Positions 1 to 8,744 of a DNA stretch of 47,021 nt are shown here, piece by piece (the first letter of the stretch is position 1; each line of letters opens with the position of its first letter). Under the pieces are notes generated by a model that was given only the letters and a program-made list of their open reading frames with translations, ran no database searches and was not told where the DNA came from. The translations under genes and the position numbers were made by a program. This DNA comes from an uncultured Lachnospiraceae bacterium. GTDB taxonomy: Bacteria; Bacillota; Clostridia; Lachnospirales; Lachnospiraceae. The DNA lies in NCBI GenBank assembly GCA_947625205.1, contig CANQNN010000003.1, forward strand, positions 174,674 to 221,694, written 5' to 3'.

Positions 1-1917
1 ACCGCTCCCATTGCCAGCGCCTCCTGCTTATCCGCCACATCCAGCTCATCATAGCAGGTCCTCGGAATATATGTGTCATACAAATATGCCATAGGCAACG
101 TATATTGATTCTCATAAACCGTCCTGCTGTCATCTGCATACTCTGTTTTAATAAACGCGGGATCTGAAACCAGGGTCCCGTCATCTGCCTGCGCCAGAAA
201 ATATTTGACTCCTGACAGGCTGTTTAAAATCAGTCTGTCCTGAAAACCGTTATACTGATGTTCCATCGGATGATTGTAATACATTTCAGTGAGAAACGCA
301 TTAACACTGTCCTGAACCACACTAAAATAAAACTGCGTCCCCGGTATTTGCTGTATCATAAAAGAGTTTTCTTTTTCACCTGCAGCATGTGATACATCAC
401 TGCGGTATCGGCGTATATCTTCAATTTCCAGCAGAATGTTACTGGGAAGCTTAACGGTGTACTCACTCAGGACATCGCCGCTGCTGATATATGCTCTTGC
501 GGCTCCTCCCCAGCTGGGAAAAAACTCAAGATATCCGTTAACGGCAATACTGGCAACGGTAACTGCCATAAACAATTTCTGCACGGCTTTTCTGCCACAC
601 TGTTTATACGCCATACATCCCAGTATAACAACAAAGGATATTAAATAAAATCCGTTTCTGTACGCATCTGTGGATTCTGCCCGAATGACCAAAGCAGCGC
701 TCGCTCCCGCCAGCCAGTATATCACTATGGCCACGATCAGTTTCCGTATATCCGGCAGGGACAGCTCCAGAAAGTCCGGATACATTTCCGCCAGAATATA
801 GGACAACAAAAATGAAAATATATAGATCCACCTGTTAGAAACATATCCGAATCCGTTAAACGCAGATCCGCAAAACGGAAAACAAAGGCAGAGAAACAGC
901 ACCAAAAAATACACTTTGAGCTTTTTTCGCCCCTTCTTTACCCACAACAGGAACACCGCCGCCAGCACGGGAAGCGCAAATCCGGTTCTGCTGTCGTAGT
1001 CCCTTAGGACATTGGTCCCTAACCCCCACAGCAAGCGATAGTAATAGGCAACCGGATACAGCAGGGGCACATCATTGCTGGCGCCTATCCGGCTGCTCCC
1101 CAGCATCGCGTACGCCGTTGGGATAAAGATAAAACCGGATATCGCAATTCCGGTCATGCCGTACAGCAGAAATTTACCGAGCCAGGCCATACGCTTTAAC
1201 AGACTGAGCTTTTCCTCCGAAAGCCAGAGCTGGCCCAAAACATACATCGCGGCTGCGATCACCGTCATGTAAAAAAAATAAAAATTGGCGATCGCACAAA
1301 GCGCCGTTGCAATGATAAACAAAACCGGAGACTGCTTTCTGAGCGTCTTATCCGCGCCAAGCAGCATCAGCGGCAGAAAGATCATGGGTAGCACAAAAAA
1401 GGTATGCTGTATTCCTTTCTGAATCACAAATCCGCAGAAGCAATACGCAAGGCTGCCCAGCAGTGCCCCCCCCCCTAAGCTTCCGATGCCATCTTGCAAA
1501 AAGAGAAAAAGTGACTCCCGCTAAATACAGCCGTAAGATAAACGTCAGATCATAATAATACTCCAGCCAGTTTTCAGGGCAGAATACACACCCGGCAAAA
1601 GTAATGATATTGATATAATATGAGAATGTTACAAAAATATCGTCGCCAAGTCCGATATTAAGGTCCCATACCGGCGGCTGCCACTTTCCTGTGGCAGTAA
1701 ATGTATCCCATGCGGAACCGAGCCAGCGGCGTAAATATAAGAGCGACACATATTGCTGGTTCAGTCCGTCGATCCACTTAACAAAAGAGTGCCCACCTAA
1801 AAGAAACGGCATAAAAACAAGCGTAAACACCAGGATAAATGCCGGAGTATATACGCCCCAATATGTGATATCATATTGTTTCCACTGCATCCATATTTTT
1901 TTTATCCGGCTGTTCAT
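1..1917 (-). CDS. YfhO-family GT-C-like membrane protein, frameshifted at a G10 tract, 3' end outside window
   Basis: Large multi-spanning membrane protein of the YfhO type, the GT-C-like component that uses polyprenyl-phosphate sugars to decorate surface polymers. The ATG at 1917 is preferred over an in-frame GTG at 1935 because AAAGGAGA sits just before the ATG. The N-terminal part contains a first membrane segment, a GHSFVKWIDGLNQQYV-like luminal loop and more hydrophobic segments. At 1466-1475 the minus strand reads ten consecutive G; in that frame translation ends near 1348 after about 45 implausible polar residues. Changing the tract by one base lets the frame continue as convincing membrane protein (GSLAYCFCGFVIQ, then many hydrophobic segments) down to base 1, so the open frame exists on both sides of the tract. 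It is therefore a phase-variable gene, a recent pseudogene or an assembly indel. It follows the gene ending at 1945 by 27 bases, as the last visible gene of the flippase operon. The C-terminus is not in the window. Confidence 0.8.
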
Positions 1918-1944
1918 CCCACAGTCTCCTTTCACAAACCGCCA

Positions 1945-3717
1945 TCATTCTGTCACATAAACCGCATACCGCCCATTGGCAAATGACTCCCGGTAAGAAT
2001 GCGCATTCATATAGCCGATGAGGATCTGTAATTTTTCATCCCCATCCAGACGGTCCCGGTCCGTTCCAAACCAATTCATACCGTCGGCATCCTCGTTAAG
2101 ATACGCCGCGACATCAGACGCCAGGATGACAACGGGCGGATCCGCAAGCTGCGCCATATCCCGCTTATATTCCGCCATTGTATAGGAATCCAGATCCGGC
2201 CAGAACGTAGATAGCGCCGGGGGCATATCCAGCAGATAGGATAGGCCCGGAATATCGCCGTACAAAATGACCTTTTCCCCGGTAAGAGAGGAGCTTTCCA
2301 TAAATCCCGCCAGTTCCTCCAGCCACGCCGCATTGTCAGAGGTTGTATGGATCCCCGCCGCTTTGACCGGCAATGTCAGCACGGTATCGCGCGCCCCGCC
2401 GTCCCTTCCGTCCCGAAACGCATAGTTCATATGAAATCCCGTACTCTGGACCAGGACGAACACACTGAGCATAACAAAGGGAATCCGGCCGACGTCCGCC
2501 CCATGCTCTGATCTGCGCCATTCATATGCGACCCAGAAGACGAAGGGCACCGTGATAAAAAGGTTATTGATCATGGGATACAAATAGTTATTGCTTCCGA
2601 GCGGTGTCACAAATATCTGTACCAGTACAAGAAGCGCCAGTACCTTCTGTTCATATAGAACAGCCTTACAAATCAGGCAGTACAGCGCCGCAAACACAGA
2701 TACCACCAGAAGCAGCACCGCAGGATAATATATACTGCGGTCATCATAATACAGAAACGTGAAAACACCCCGTCCCCAGTAAAAACGGACCAGCACCAGC
2801 AGCACGGCGATATAGACCGCCACACACAGCGTTTTTATGACCCGGTTTCCGGCAAACACTTTCCTCTGTACCGCAAACATCACCCAGCCCCCGGCCATAC
2901 AGATGCCCGCAAAAATGAGCCAGTACATACCTGTGATATAATCTCCGAACATACCCGTAATCATGGCCGCAGGCTTGTAGTCCACGGCTTTGTCCGTCAT
3001 GGCAAACATAGTCCTGACCATATCGGGATATGCCTGCGCGCCGTATCTTAGACAAATCGCTGTAAACGGCGCCCCGAACCCGATGAGATACCCAAGAACA
3101 CAGCACAGCGTATCCTGAAATACCTTCTTAAATGTCCGTCTGCGAATAACCGAGCCATACCAAAGCACGACTATAAACGCCGCCTGGACAATGTTAGGCA
3201 TCCTCACCGCCACGTTAAGCCCCAGACAGATCCCCGCCGCCACATGATATCGGCGGTCACCTTTCAGGATCCCGGCGTACAGAAGCAGCGCTCCGACCGT
3301 CATAAACAGGTAAGTGAGATAGTTGTATAAGATCGTAGAGGGGCACCAGCACAACCCTAATGCGATCCATTCGCCGACAAACACAAGCGGCGCAGGAACT
3401 TTTTTTCTCAAAGCCGCATACGCCCCGAGTGCAGTCAGAGACTGCACAAGCAGCGTGTAAAAATACATACCCGCCAGCGTATTGCCAAAAGGCAGGCGCA
3501 TCATCAGACTGCCTGCCACATTCGCCAGAAAAGTCGCCACCGTCCACGTTCCGTTCATTTCCGTAAAAAACTCAAAATTCGCAAGACTGTAGGTGGTATC
3601 CATGACATCGATCCCTCTGCCCGTCTTAATGAGCGGATACAATGCCAGTACAATGGGAAACAATACATTCTCTATGATACGACAGTACTTTTGGTATATA
3701 AATCTTACTTGTTTCAT
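1945..3717 (-). CDS. Polytopic membrane protein, probable GT-C-type glycosyltransferase
   Basis: About 590 residues, dominated by some 11-12 hydrophobic segments through roughly residue 460, followed by a soluble C-terminal region of about 130 residues that would lie outside the membrane. This is the general architecture of GT-C enzymes that transfer sugar from polyprenyl phosphate. An acidic site (GRGIDVMDTTYS) lies in the first extracellular loop, where GT-C enzymes carry their catalytic aspartate. The ATG at 3717 overlaps the stop of the preceding acyltransferase gene as ATGA, implying translational coupling; the frame is open further upstream but that part is antisense-like and arginine/glycine rich. 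Exact donor and acceptor cannot be read from the sequence. It could instead be a membrane protein without transferase activity. Confidence 0.75.
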   Translation of the reverse strand: MKQVRFIYQKYCRIIENVLFPIVLALYPLIKTGRGIDVMDTTYSLANFEFFTEMNGTWTVATFLANVAGSLMMRLPFGNTLAGMYFYTLLVQSLTALGAYAALRKKVPAPLVFVGEWIALGLCWCPSTILYNYLTYLFMTVGALLLYAGILKGDRRYHVAAGICLGLNVAVRMPNIVQAAFIVVLWYGSVIRRRTFKKVFQDTLCCVLGYLIGFGAPFTAICLRYGAQAYPDMVRTMFAMTDKAVDYKPAAMITGMFGDYITGMYWLIFAGICMAGGWVMFAVQRKVFAGNRVIKTLCVAVYIAVLLVLVRFYWGRGVFTFLYYDDRSIYYPAVLLLVVSVFAALYCLICKAVLYEQKVLALLVLVQIFVTPLGSNNYLYPMINNLFITVPFVFWVAYEWRRSEHGADVGRIPFVMLSVFVLVQSTGFHMNYAFRDGRDGGARDTVLTLPVKAAGIHTTSDNAAWLEELAGFMESSSLTGEKVILYGDIPGLSYLLDMPPALSTFWPDLDSYTMAEYKRDMAQLADPPVVILASDVAAYLNEDADGMNWFGTDRDRLDGDEKLQILIGYMNAHSYRESFANGRYAVYVTE

Positions 3718-4790
3718 CTGCTTCCGCTTTCCGCTTTCCTGTGAAAGCTTCCCACTGCGATCCTGAATATCCCCGCTCTCACATGATCCACCGCCGTTCC
3801 AGCCGCATATACAAGCAGAACGCATCCCAGCATATGCGGTATGAACAGAAAGCTCCCCTGCACCTCTTCCACCCGGAGCCACCGCATCCATTCATACCGC
3901 ACCAAAATATGCTCATGCAGAAGATACACGCCAAAGGTATAGGGGGCAAGCCTGACTGCCAAATCCGCCGCTCTGCCTTCCCAGGGCTGCATATCCTTAA
4001 ACATCATGAAAAACCCGACCGATCCCGCCAGACACAATATATGATTGTAACTGGTAGTCGCATCCATATAATAACCGAATGTTTCCATCGTCCGCGCAAG
4101 CACACCGGATACCGCCGTCAGCAGAAAAATACATACGCCCATACAGACATAAAGAAGGACCGCATTCCTCTTCTTTTCCAGCACAGGACATCCATACAGC
4201 CGGATGTATGCGGCAATCAGAAACAGGCACAAGAACCAGCCGTAATCATAACCCTGTCTGTCCGTTGCAAACACCACCGGAATGAGGGACTTCCACACCG
4301 AAAAATATAAAAGAAGCACGCAGATGACGATCTGCAGCGTCCGTTTTCCCACGGCCCGGGCCCCTGCCGCCAAAAACGGCGCAAACAGATACATGACAAG
4401 GTACGCTGTCGCAAACCAGTAATGCTCCGTTTCTATCGGCCATATATAAGTCAGCCAGTCATAGACCGACAGATCCCCCAGAGAAATGACGCCGGCGATC
4501 CCCAGCGTTACAGGGATCAGAACGGAATAAAAAAGGACCTGCGCCACCACGGATAACACCCGCCCCGGCCTCCATGAAGACTCTGCCAGGAAATAACCGC
4601 TAAGCAGTACGTAGGCGTTCACAGCCACGATACAAAAGCTCTGAATAAAGTGCGCGACATAGTTTACCGCCGATCGGTCGGACGTATAAGCCGTGGCAAT
4701 ACTTCCTCTATTCAGATAATGCAGCGTAATGATCATAAGCATTGCCACGATCCGCAGCAACTCATAATTGGCCTGTCGTTTTGATCGCAT
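3714..4790 (-). CDS. Acyltransferase family 3 (OafA/YrhL-type) membrane O-acyltransferase
   Basis: Integral membrane acyltransferase of the Acyl_transf_3 family, which transfers acetyl or other acyl groups to sugar hydroxyls of surface glycans. The N-terminal family signature is present (YELLRIVAMLMIITLHY, with the conserved histidine in the first membrane helix), followed by about ten hydrophobic segments over roughly 358 residues, the usual family length. An ATG at 4808 is possible, but GAGGAAAA lies seven bases before the ATG at 4790, so that start is preferred. The stop overlaps the start of the next gene (ATGA). Its place between GtrA and a GT-C-like protein suggests it modifies the same glycan. 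The acyl group and target sugar are unknown. Confidence 0.88.
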   Translation of the reverse strand: MRSKRQANYELLRIVAMLMIITLHYLNRGSIATAYTSDRSAVNYVAHFIQSFCIVAVNAYVLLSGYFLAESSWRPGRVLSVVAQVLFYSVLIPVTLGIAGVISLGDLSVYDWLTYIWPIETEHYWFATAYLVMYLFAPFLAAGARAVGKRTLQIVICVLLLYFSVWKSLIPVVFATDRQGYDYGWFLCLFLIAAYIRLYGCPVLEKKRNAVLLYVCMGVCIFLLTAVSGVLARTMETFGYYMDATTSYNHILCLAGSVGFFMMFKDMQPWEGRAADLAVRLAPYTFGVYLLHEHILVRYEWMRWLRVEEVQGSFLFIPHMLGCVLLVYAAGTAVDHVRAGIFRIAVGSFHRKAESGSR

Positions 4791-4817
4791 AAGATTTTCC
4801 TCTGTCATCCTGCGGCT

Positions 4818-5249
4818 TTATTTGCTTTTTTCCTTAAAGATCCACAGTTTGCTCAAAAAATAGTTTGCCACGATCACCAGTACCTGGCCGATGAATTTAG
4901 ACAGATACTCGTTGATGTGCGCGCAGTCCACCATCAGAAACATGACCCCCAGCTCCAGAAATTCCGTGGCGACTCTGGCGCCGACAAACGAGATAAACTC
5001 ATCGCGCACGGCTTTGGCATTGTTATTTTTGCTCTTAAACACAAAAGTCCGGTTGGTCCAATAGGCAAATACCACCGTCAGCGCCCACGAAAGCGCCGTG
5101 GAGACCAAATGGTGTATCCCAAGCAGTCCGGCGAACACATAGTAGAGCACATAATTTAAGACAAATGCGAGAAATCCGAAGATCAGATAGTTGATCCCTT
5201 CCTCATACTTTCTGTACATATCCCAGCAAAAATTCCACAATTTTTTCAT
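4818..5249 (-). CDS. GtrA-family membrane protein
   Basis: Small protein of about 143 residues with four hydrophobic segments, the GtrA/GtcA family, thought to help move or present polyprenyl-phosphate-linked sugars across the membrane. The family features include the central NRTFVFKSK motif after the second helix and the C-terminal NYFLSKLWIF segment. The ATG at 5249 overlaps the stop of the ABC transporter gene as ATGA and has AGGGAAAG just before it; a longer in-frame start at 5297 would overlap the ABC gene by about 50 bases and is not favoured. With the GtrB-like enzyme at 38.9 kb and several GT-C proteins here it completes a GtrA/GtrB/GT-C type decoration set, although the parts are spread over the locus. 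Confidence 0.88.
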   Translation of the reverse strand: MKKLWNFCWDMYRKYEEGINYLIFGFLAFVLNYVLYYVFAGLLGIHHLVSTALSWALTVVFAYWTNRTFVFKSKNNNAKAVRDEFISFVGARVATEFLELGVMFLMVDCAHINEYLSKFIGQVLVIVANYFLSKLWIFKEKSK

Positions 5250-6997
5250 CTTTCCCTGACCGCCTTTCCGTCCGCTATGCGGTATACCATATCGCATTTT
5301 TCGATCGTCTGCAGCCTGTGCGCGATGATGACTAACGTCTTGCGCCCGTGCAGCCTGTTGATCGAATCCATAATAGCCGCTTCCGTCTCATTGTCAAGCG
5401 CCGATGTCGCCTCATCCAGCACGAGCACTTCCGGGTCTTCAAAAAGCGCTCTGGCGATACCGATACGCTGCCGCTGTCCGCCGGACAGACGTATGCCCCG
5501 CTCGCCGATGCCGGTATCCAGTCCCTCCGGCAGCCCCTTTACAAACTCGTCAAGCTGCGCTTCCCGAAGCGCCTGCCACACTTTGTTGTCATCGATATCC
5601 TCATCCGCACAGCCGAAAGCCACATTTCTGCGAATGCTGGAATCGATCATAAAGATCGTCTGCGGAATGTAACCGATATTCTTAAGCCACCCGGCATAGT
5701 GCTCCCGCACCTCCACGCCGTCAGCCAATATCTCACCGCTCTGCAGCTTAAGAAGCCCCAGCATAATATCTACCACCGTTGTCTTGCCCGCGCCTGAAGT
5801 GCCTACGATCCCCACGCTCTTCCCGACAGGGATCTCCATGTCCGCATCGTCAAAGATCAGCACATCCGTATTAGGATACTTATATGTGATGTGTTTAAGC
5901 TCTATCTTATCTTTGATCATAAGCTTGTCCACATCCTGTTTCTTCCGGTAAGCTTCTTCGCTATAGTCAATGTTTTTATCCCGTATCTCCTCCTGCAAGT
6001 TATCGCTTACCCCCATGAAAAACGGTTCAAAGTAAGCGATCGAAGTAAGATGGTTATTGATTCTGTTGGCACACGGGATAAGCCGCATCGCCACAATGGC
6101 AAGCAGTGTGATCTGCGGCATGATATCCACTACATCCGCGCCGTTTAGAAGCCGTATCATCATGTACAGTATCATACCTGCGATCGCCACCGTTTCAATC
6201 AGAAGCCGGGGCGTGGCATTGTACAGATTGTATCTTTGAACGGCGCTGACGTAACCCGCACCGCACTTGGCATATTCGTTGATAAAATATGATTCCCGTC
6301 TGGCGATCTTGATCTCTTTGATACCCATGACGGACTGCTCGATCCACTTAAAAAGCCCGCTGTAAAAATCTTGATTTTCTTCTCCCGCTCTCCGCACCAC
6401 CGGTTTTAAGACGCCCTTGATCACCAAAAGCACAACGAGAAGTAAAAGCGTCACGGTTATGCTCATCCATACGTCGGACGCGAGACTTACCGCCACAAGA
6501 AAAATAAAGACGATACTTTCACTGGTAAGCTGCAGTAAAGCCAGGATCAGACCATACATATTATTGACATCCGAAGTGATGCTCCGCTGGATCACCGCCG
6601 TATCCGCATTCAGATAATACTCATAAGGTCTTTGCATGAAATTGATCATCATTCTGCGGGAAGTGGCGAACTGATTCGTATACACAAACTTAAACTGTAT
6701 CTTCTGCTGGAAAAACAGATATACGTTCTTCAATGCAAAAACGACTACCAGGGCCGTCATGACAAAGATCATCAGGTCTCTCGTGCTGCTTATCCCAAAC
6801 ACACGGCATATAACCTGAAGATAGGCGTGCTTTTCCACCGCATTCTCTTCCAGGACAACGTTCATGACCGGCAGGATCATACCGACGCCCAGCGCTTCCA
6901 GCATGGCGCCGATCAGCATGACAAAGACAAGCACTACCATTTTTCTTTTCTGTTTTGCATCCAGCAGAACCAGAAGCTTTTTGATTATTTTCCTCAT
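5246..6997 (-). CDS. ABC transporter half-molecule, PglK-like lipid-linked oligosaccharide flippase
   Basis: A 583-residue half-transporter with an N-terminal membrane domain (roughly residues 1-345, six helices) and a C-terminal nucleotide-binding domain. The Walker A GTSGAGKTT is near residues 399-407, the signature LSGGQRQR near 504, the Walker B VLVLDEATSALD near 524-535, and the switch histidine lies in IIAHRLQ. Order and length match the PglK/WlaB flippases that turn over undecaprenyl-pyrophosphate oligosaccharides. No Wzx/MATE-type flippase gene is visible elsewhere in the window, so this is the best candidate for exporting the repeat unit. A good promoter lies just upstream (7043-7071), making it the first gene of the leftmost minus-strand operon. 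A general multidrug or lipid exporter role is possible but less likely in this context. Confidence 0.87.
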   Translation of the reverse strand: MRKIIKKLLVLLDAKQKRKMVVLVFVMLIGAMLEALGVGMILPVMNVVLEENAVEKHAYLQVICRVFGISSTRDLMIFVMTALVVVFALKNVYLFFQQKIQFKFVYTNQFATSRRMMINFMQRPYEYYLNADTAVIQRSITSDVNNMYGLILALLQLTSESIVFIFLVAVSLASDVWMSITVTLLLLVVLLVIKGVLKPVVRRAGEENQDFYSGLFKWIEQSVMGIKEIKIARRESYFINEYAKCGAGYVSAVQRYNLYNATPRLLIETVAIAGMILYMMIRLLNGADVVDIMPQITLLAIVAMRLIPCANRINNHLTSIAYFEPFFMGVSDNLQEEIRDKNIDYSEEAYRKKQDVDKLMIKDKIELKHITYKYPNTDVLIFDDADMEIPVGKSVGIVGTSGAGKTTVVDIMLGLLKLQSGEILADGVEVREHYAGWLKNIGYIPQTIFMIDSSIRRNVAFGCADEDIDDNKVWQALREAQLDEFVKGLPEGLDTGIGERGIRLSGGQRQRIGIARALFEDPEVLVLDEATSALDNETEAAIMDSINRLHGRKTLVIIAHRLQTIEKCDMVYRIADGKAVRER

Positions 6998-7042
6998 GCG
7001 ATAACCGAATCCTTATCAAATCCATTTTCAAAATTTCATTGT

Positions 7043-7071
7043 ATTTTACCATAGCCGGTTTTATAAATCAA
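7043..7071 (-). promoter_or_regulatory. Predicted sigma-A-type promoter of the ABC flippase operon
   Basis: On the minus strand TTGATT (7066-7071) and TAAAAT (7043-7048) are separated by exactly 17 bases, 46 bases before the ATG at 6997. It lies immediately after the stop of the gene ending at 7072, and no T-tailed hairpin was noticed between them. Confidence 0.6.
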
Positions 7072-8631
7072 TTATATCGTGCCGTCCCACTGCCATATCA
7101 TATAGATTATCGTGGTCAGGATCATACAGATCCATACACCGGCCCGGATAATACGCAACGCCGCAGCCGCCTTTGCATTATCCGGGCAATATCTGTCTCC
7201 GTCGCCAAGACCGATCGCAATATATACCAGACAGATGACCACATAGCGGAAATCACTGCTGCAGGTGTAAGGGTATTTCAGTATAAAAGCAGCAAAGCCC
7301 AGCAAATAGAAAAGATAGCCTCCGGCGATAAACACAGCGTCCGTTTTCTCTGTCTGAGACCGGCCTGCGAATTTGCGGCGCTGCATATACAGAAGCCATA
7401 CTGCCGACAGGACAGCAAATACGGCCGCCGCAACGTACACGATACGGCACAGCAGCAGCGGAACACCTACCGTCTCCACAGGATATATCTCGCCGAACAA
7501 AGAGGTTTGCAGCATGATGATCCACGTGTTATGGATCACATCCCCGCTTAACGGATGAAAAGGAAAATCAAAATGCCACTGGGACACAGCAGGGATGCCC
7601 AGTCTGGCCCACAGGCTGTAATCTCCCGTATACATGACCGAATCGATCGACGGCACCGGCACACCGGGCATCTCCCCGAATTTCACCAGATTCCGGACGA
7701 TCCATGCAAGACCCGTTATCGAAACGATGACCCCAAACAGCAGATAATTCTTCACCCGCCGGCCGATAACTTTTCTGTCGCCGTCCCGCAGCACCCCGGC
7801 CAAATCCAACAGAAAGATAAGTCCCACCGGGAACGCCATAGCGGCGCTGTTAAGCTTACACAGCATACCAACGCCGATTGAAAGCGCAATCAGTATGAGA
7901 TTCGTCAAGCTTCTGTTCCTGATAAAACACAGTGTAAATAAAATACAGCAGGCGAGCAGCACCACGGACAGCATATCATTATTGACACTGCCGGACATAA
8001 ACATAAGCCCCGGATGCATGACCACAAGGATCAGCCCCGCATACAGCCCCCGGCCCTTTGCGCCCGCCTTCTTCAGAATCAGATAAGCAATGAACATAAA
8101 CAGACCGGAGTATAATAATGTGAGCGCCTGAATGTTTTCAAAGGCCGCTTCCTCCGCCATACCAAACATTGTAAGCAGTGTCACCCAGAACGCCGATATC
8201 ACATAGTGGACCGGTGGATGATAATATGAAAACAATTCATACGGGTTGATATCCGGCAGCCTGTGGAATTTATAGATATACTCGATATATCCCAGATGTC
8301 CGGGATTGACCAGAGCATCGCCCCTGCCTGTGAACGTCCCTTCATCATGCTGCCTGTCATGAAGCCCTGTCAGCAGAACATAACTGCAATGCAACAGCAT
8401 CCCCGCAAAAATGATGGCAAAAACAAGGATCTCCTCTGTCAACTTTCCTCTCCTGTGCAGATACCAGAGATATATCAGCTCAGACAGAAACAGCAATGTG
8501 CAGACCACCAGTATGGCCTTTTCCGGGATCGCTGAAGATAAGGCCGTCCCCTGGATAAGAGTCGTGAGAACGCATATCAAAACAATCATGAGCATAACAG
8601 CCCGGTTAAGGCTTATCTTTCGTGTATTCAT
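7072..8631 (-). CDS. GT39-like polytopic membrane glycosyltransferase
   Basis: A 519-residue membrane protein resembling the ArnT/PMT (GT39) superfamily of GT-C enzymes, which move sugars from polyprenyl phosphate to lipid, protein or glycan acceptors. It has about 11-12 hydrophobic segments. The first large extracellular loop carries HDEGTFTGRGDALV followed by HLGYIEYIY and YYHPPVHYVISA, which matches the acidic catalytic loop and the P-P-x-x-Y/H pattern typical of this group. The gene is transcribed divergently from the membrane protein gene at 8745 with a 113-base spacer. No partner or substrate can be assigned from sequence; the context indicates a surface glycan. Confidence 0.8.
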   Translation of the reverse strand: MNTRKISLNRAVMLMIVLICVLTTLIQGTALSSAIPEKAILVVCTLLFLSELIYLWYLHRRGKLTEEILVFAIIFAGMLLHCSYVLLTGLHDRQHDEGTFTGRGDALVNPGHLGYIEYIYKFHRLPDINPYELFSYYHPPVHYVISAFWVTLLTMFGMAEEAAFENIQALTLLYSGLFMFIAYLILKKAGAKGRGLYAGLILVVMHPGLMFMSGSVNNDMLSVVLLACCILFTLCFIRNRSLTNLILIALSIGVGMLCKLNSAAMAFPVGLIFLLDLAGVLRDGDRKVIGRRVKNYLLFGVIVSITGLAWIVRNLVKFGEMPGVPVPSIDSVMYTGDYSLWARLGIPAVSQWHFDFPFHPLSGDVIHNTWIIMLQTSLFGEIYPVETVGVPLLLCRIVYVAAAVFAVLSAVWLLYMQRRKFAGRSQTEKTDAVFIAGGYLFYLLGFAAFILKYPYTCSSDFRYVVICLVYIAIGLGDGDRYCPDNAKAAAALRIIRAGVWICMILTTIIYMIWQWDGTI

Positions 8632-8676
8632 ACCGTATAACCCAGCGCCTTTCCTTAACGTCAGAAAATCAAAAAT

Positions 8677-8709
8677 ATTATAGCATAATCTCCGTTATTT
8701 TTGTATAAT
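8677..8709. promoter_or_regulatory. Shared divergent promoter region with back-to-back -10 boxes
   Basis: The 113-base spacer between two divergent genes holds a perfect TATAAT on the minus strand (8677-8682), pointing to the gene starting at 8631, and a perfect TATAAT on the plus strand (8704-8709), pointing to the gene at 8745. Neither has a good -35 box at 17 bases. The two candidate promoters overlap, so RNA polymerase binding would be mutually exclusive or activator dependent. The plus-strand gene has GGAG five bases before its ATG. Confidence 0.5.
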
Positions 8710-8744
8710 TTGTATGATCAATAACATTTCGGATCGGAGAAAGC

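Noticed and set aside
1348..1465. Genuine C-terminus of a 190-residue YfhO-like protein
   Set aside because: The residues after the G tract are polar and unlike the family, while the other frame continues as good membrane protein for the next 1.4 kb.
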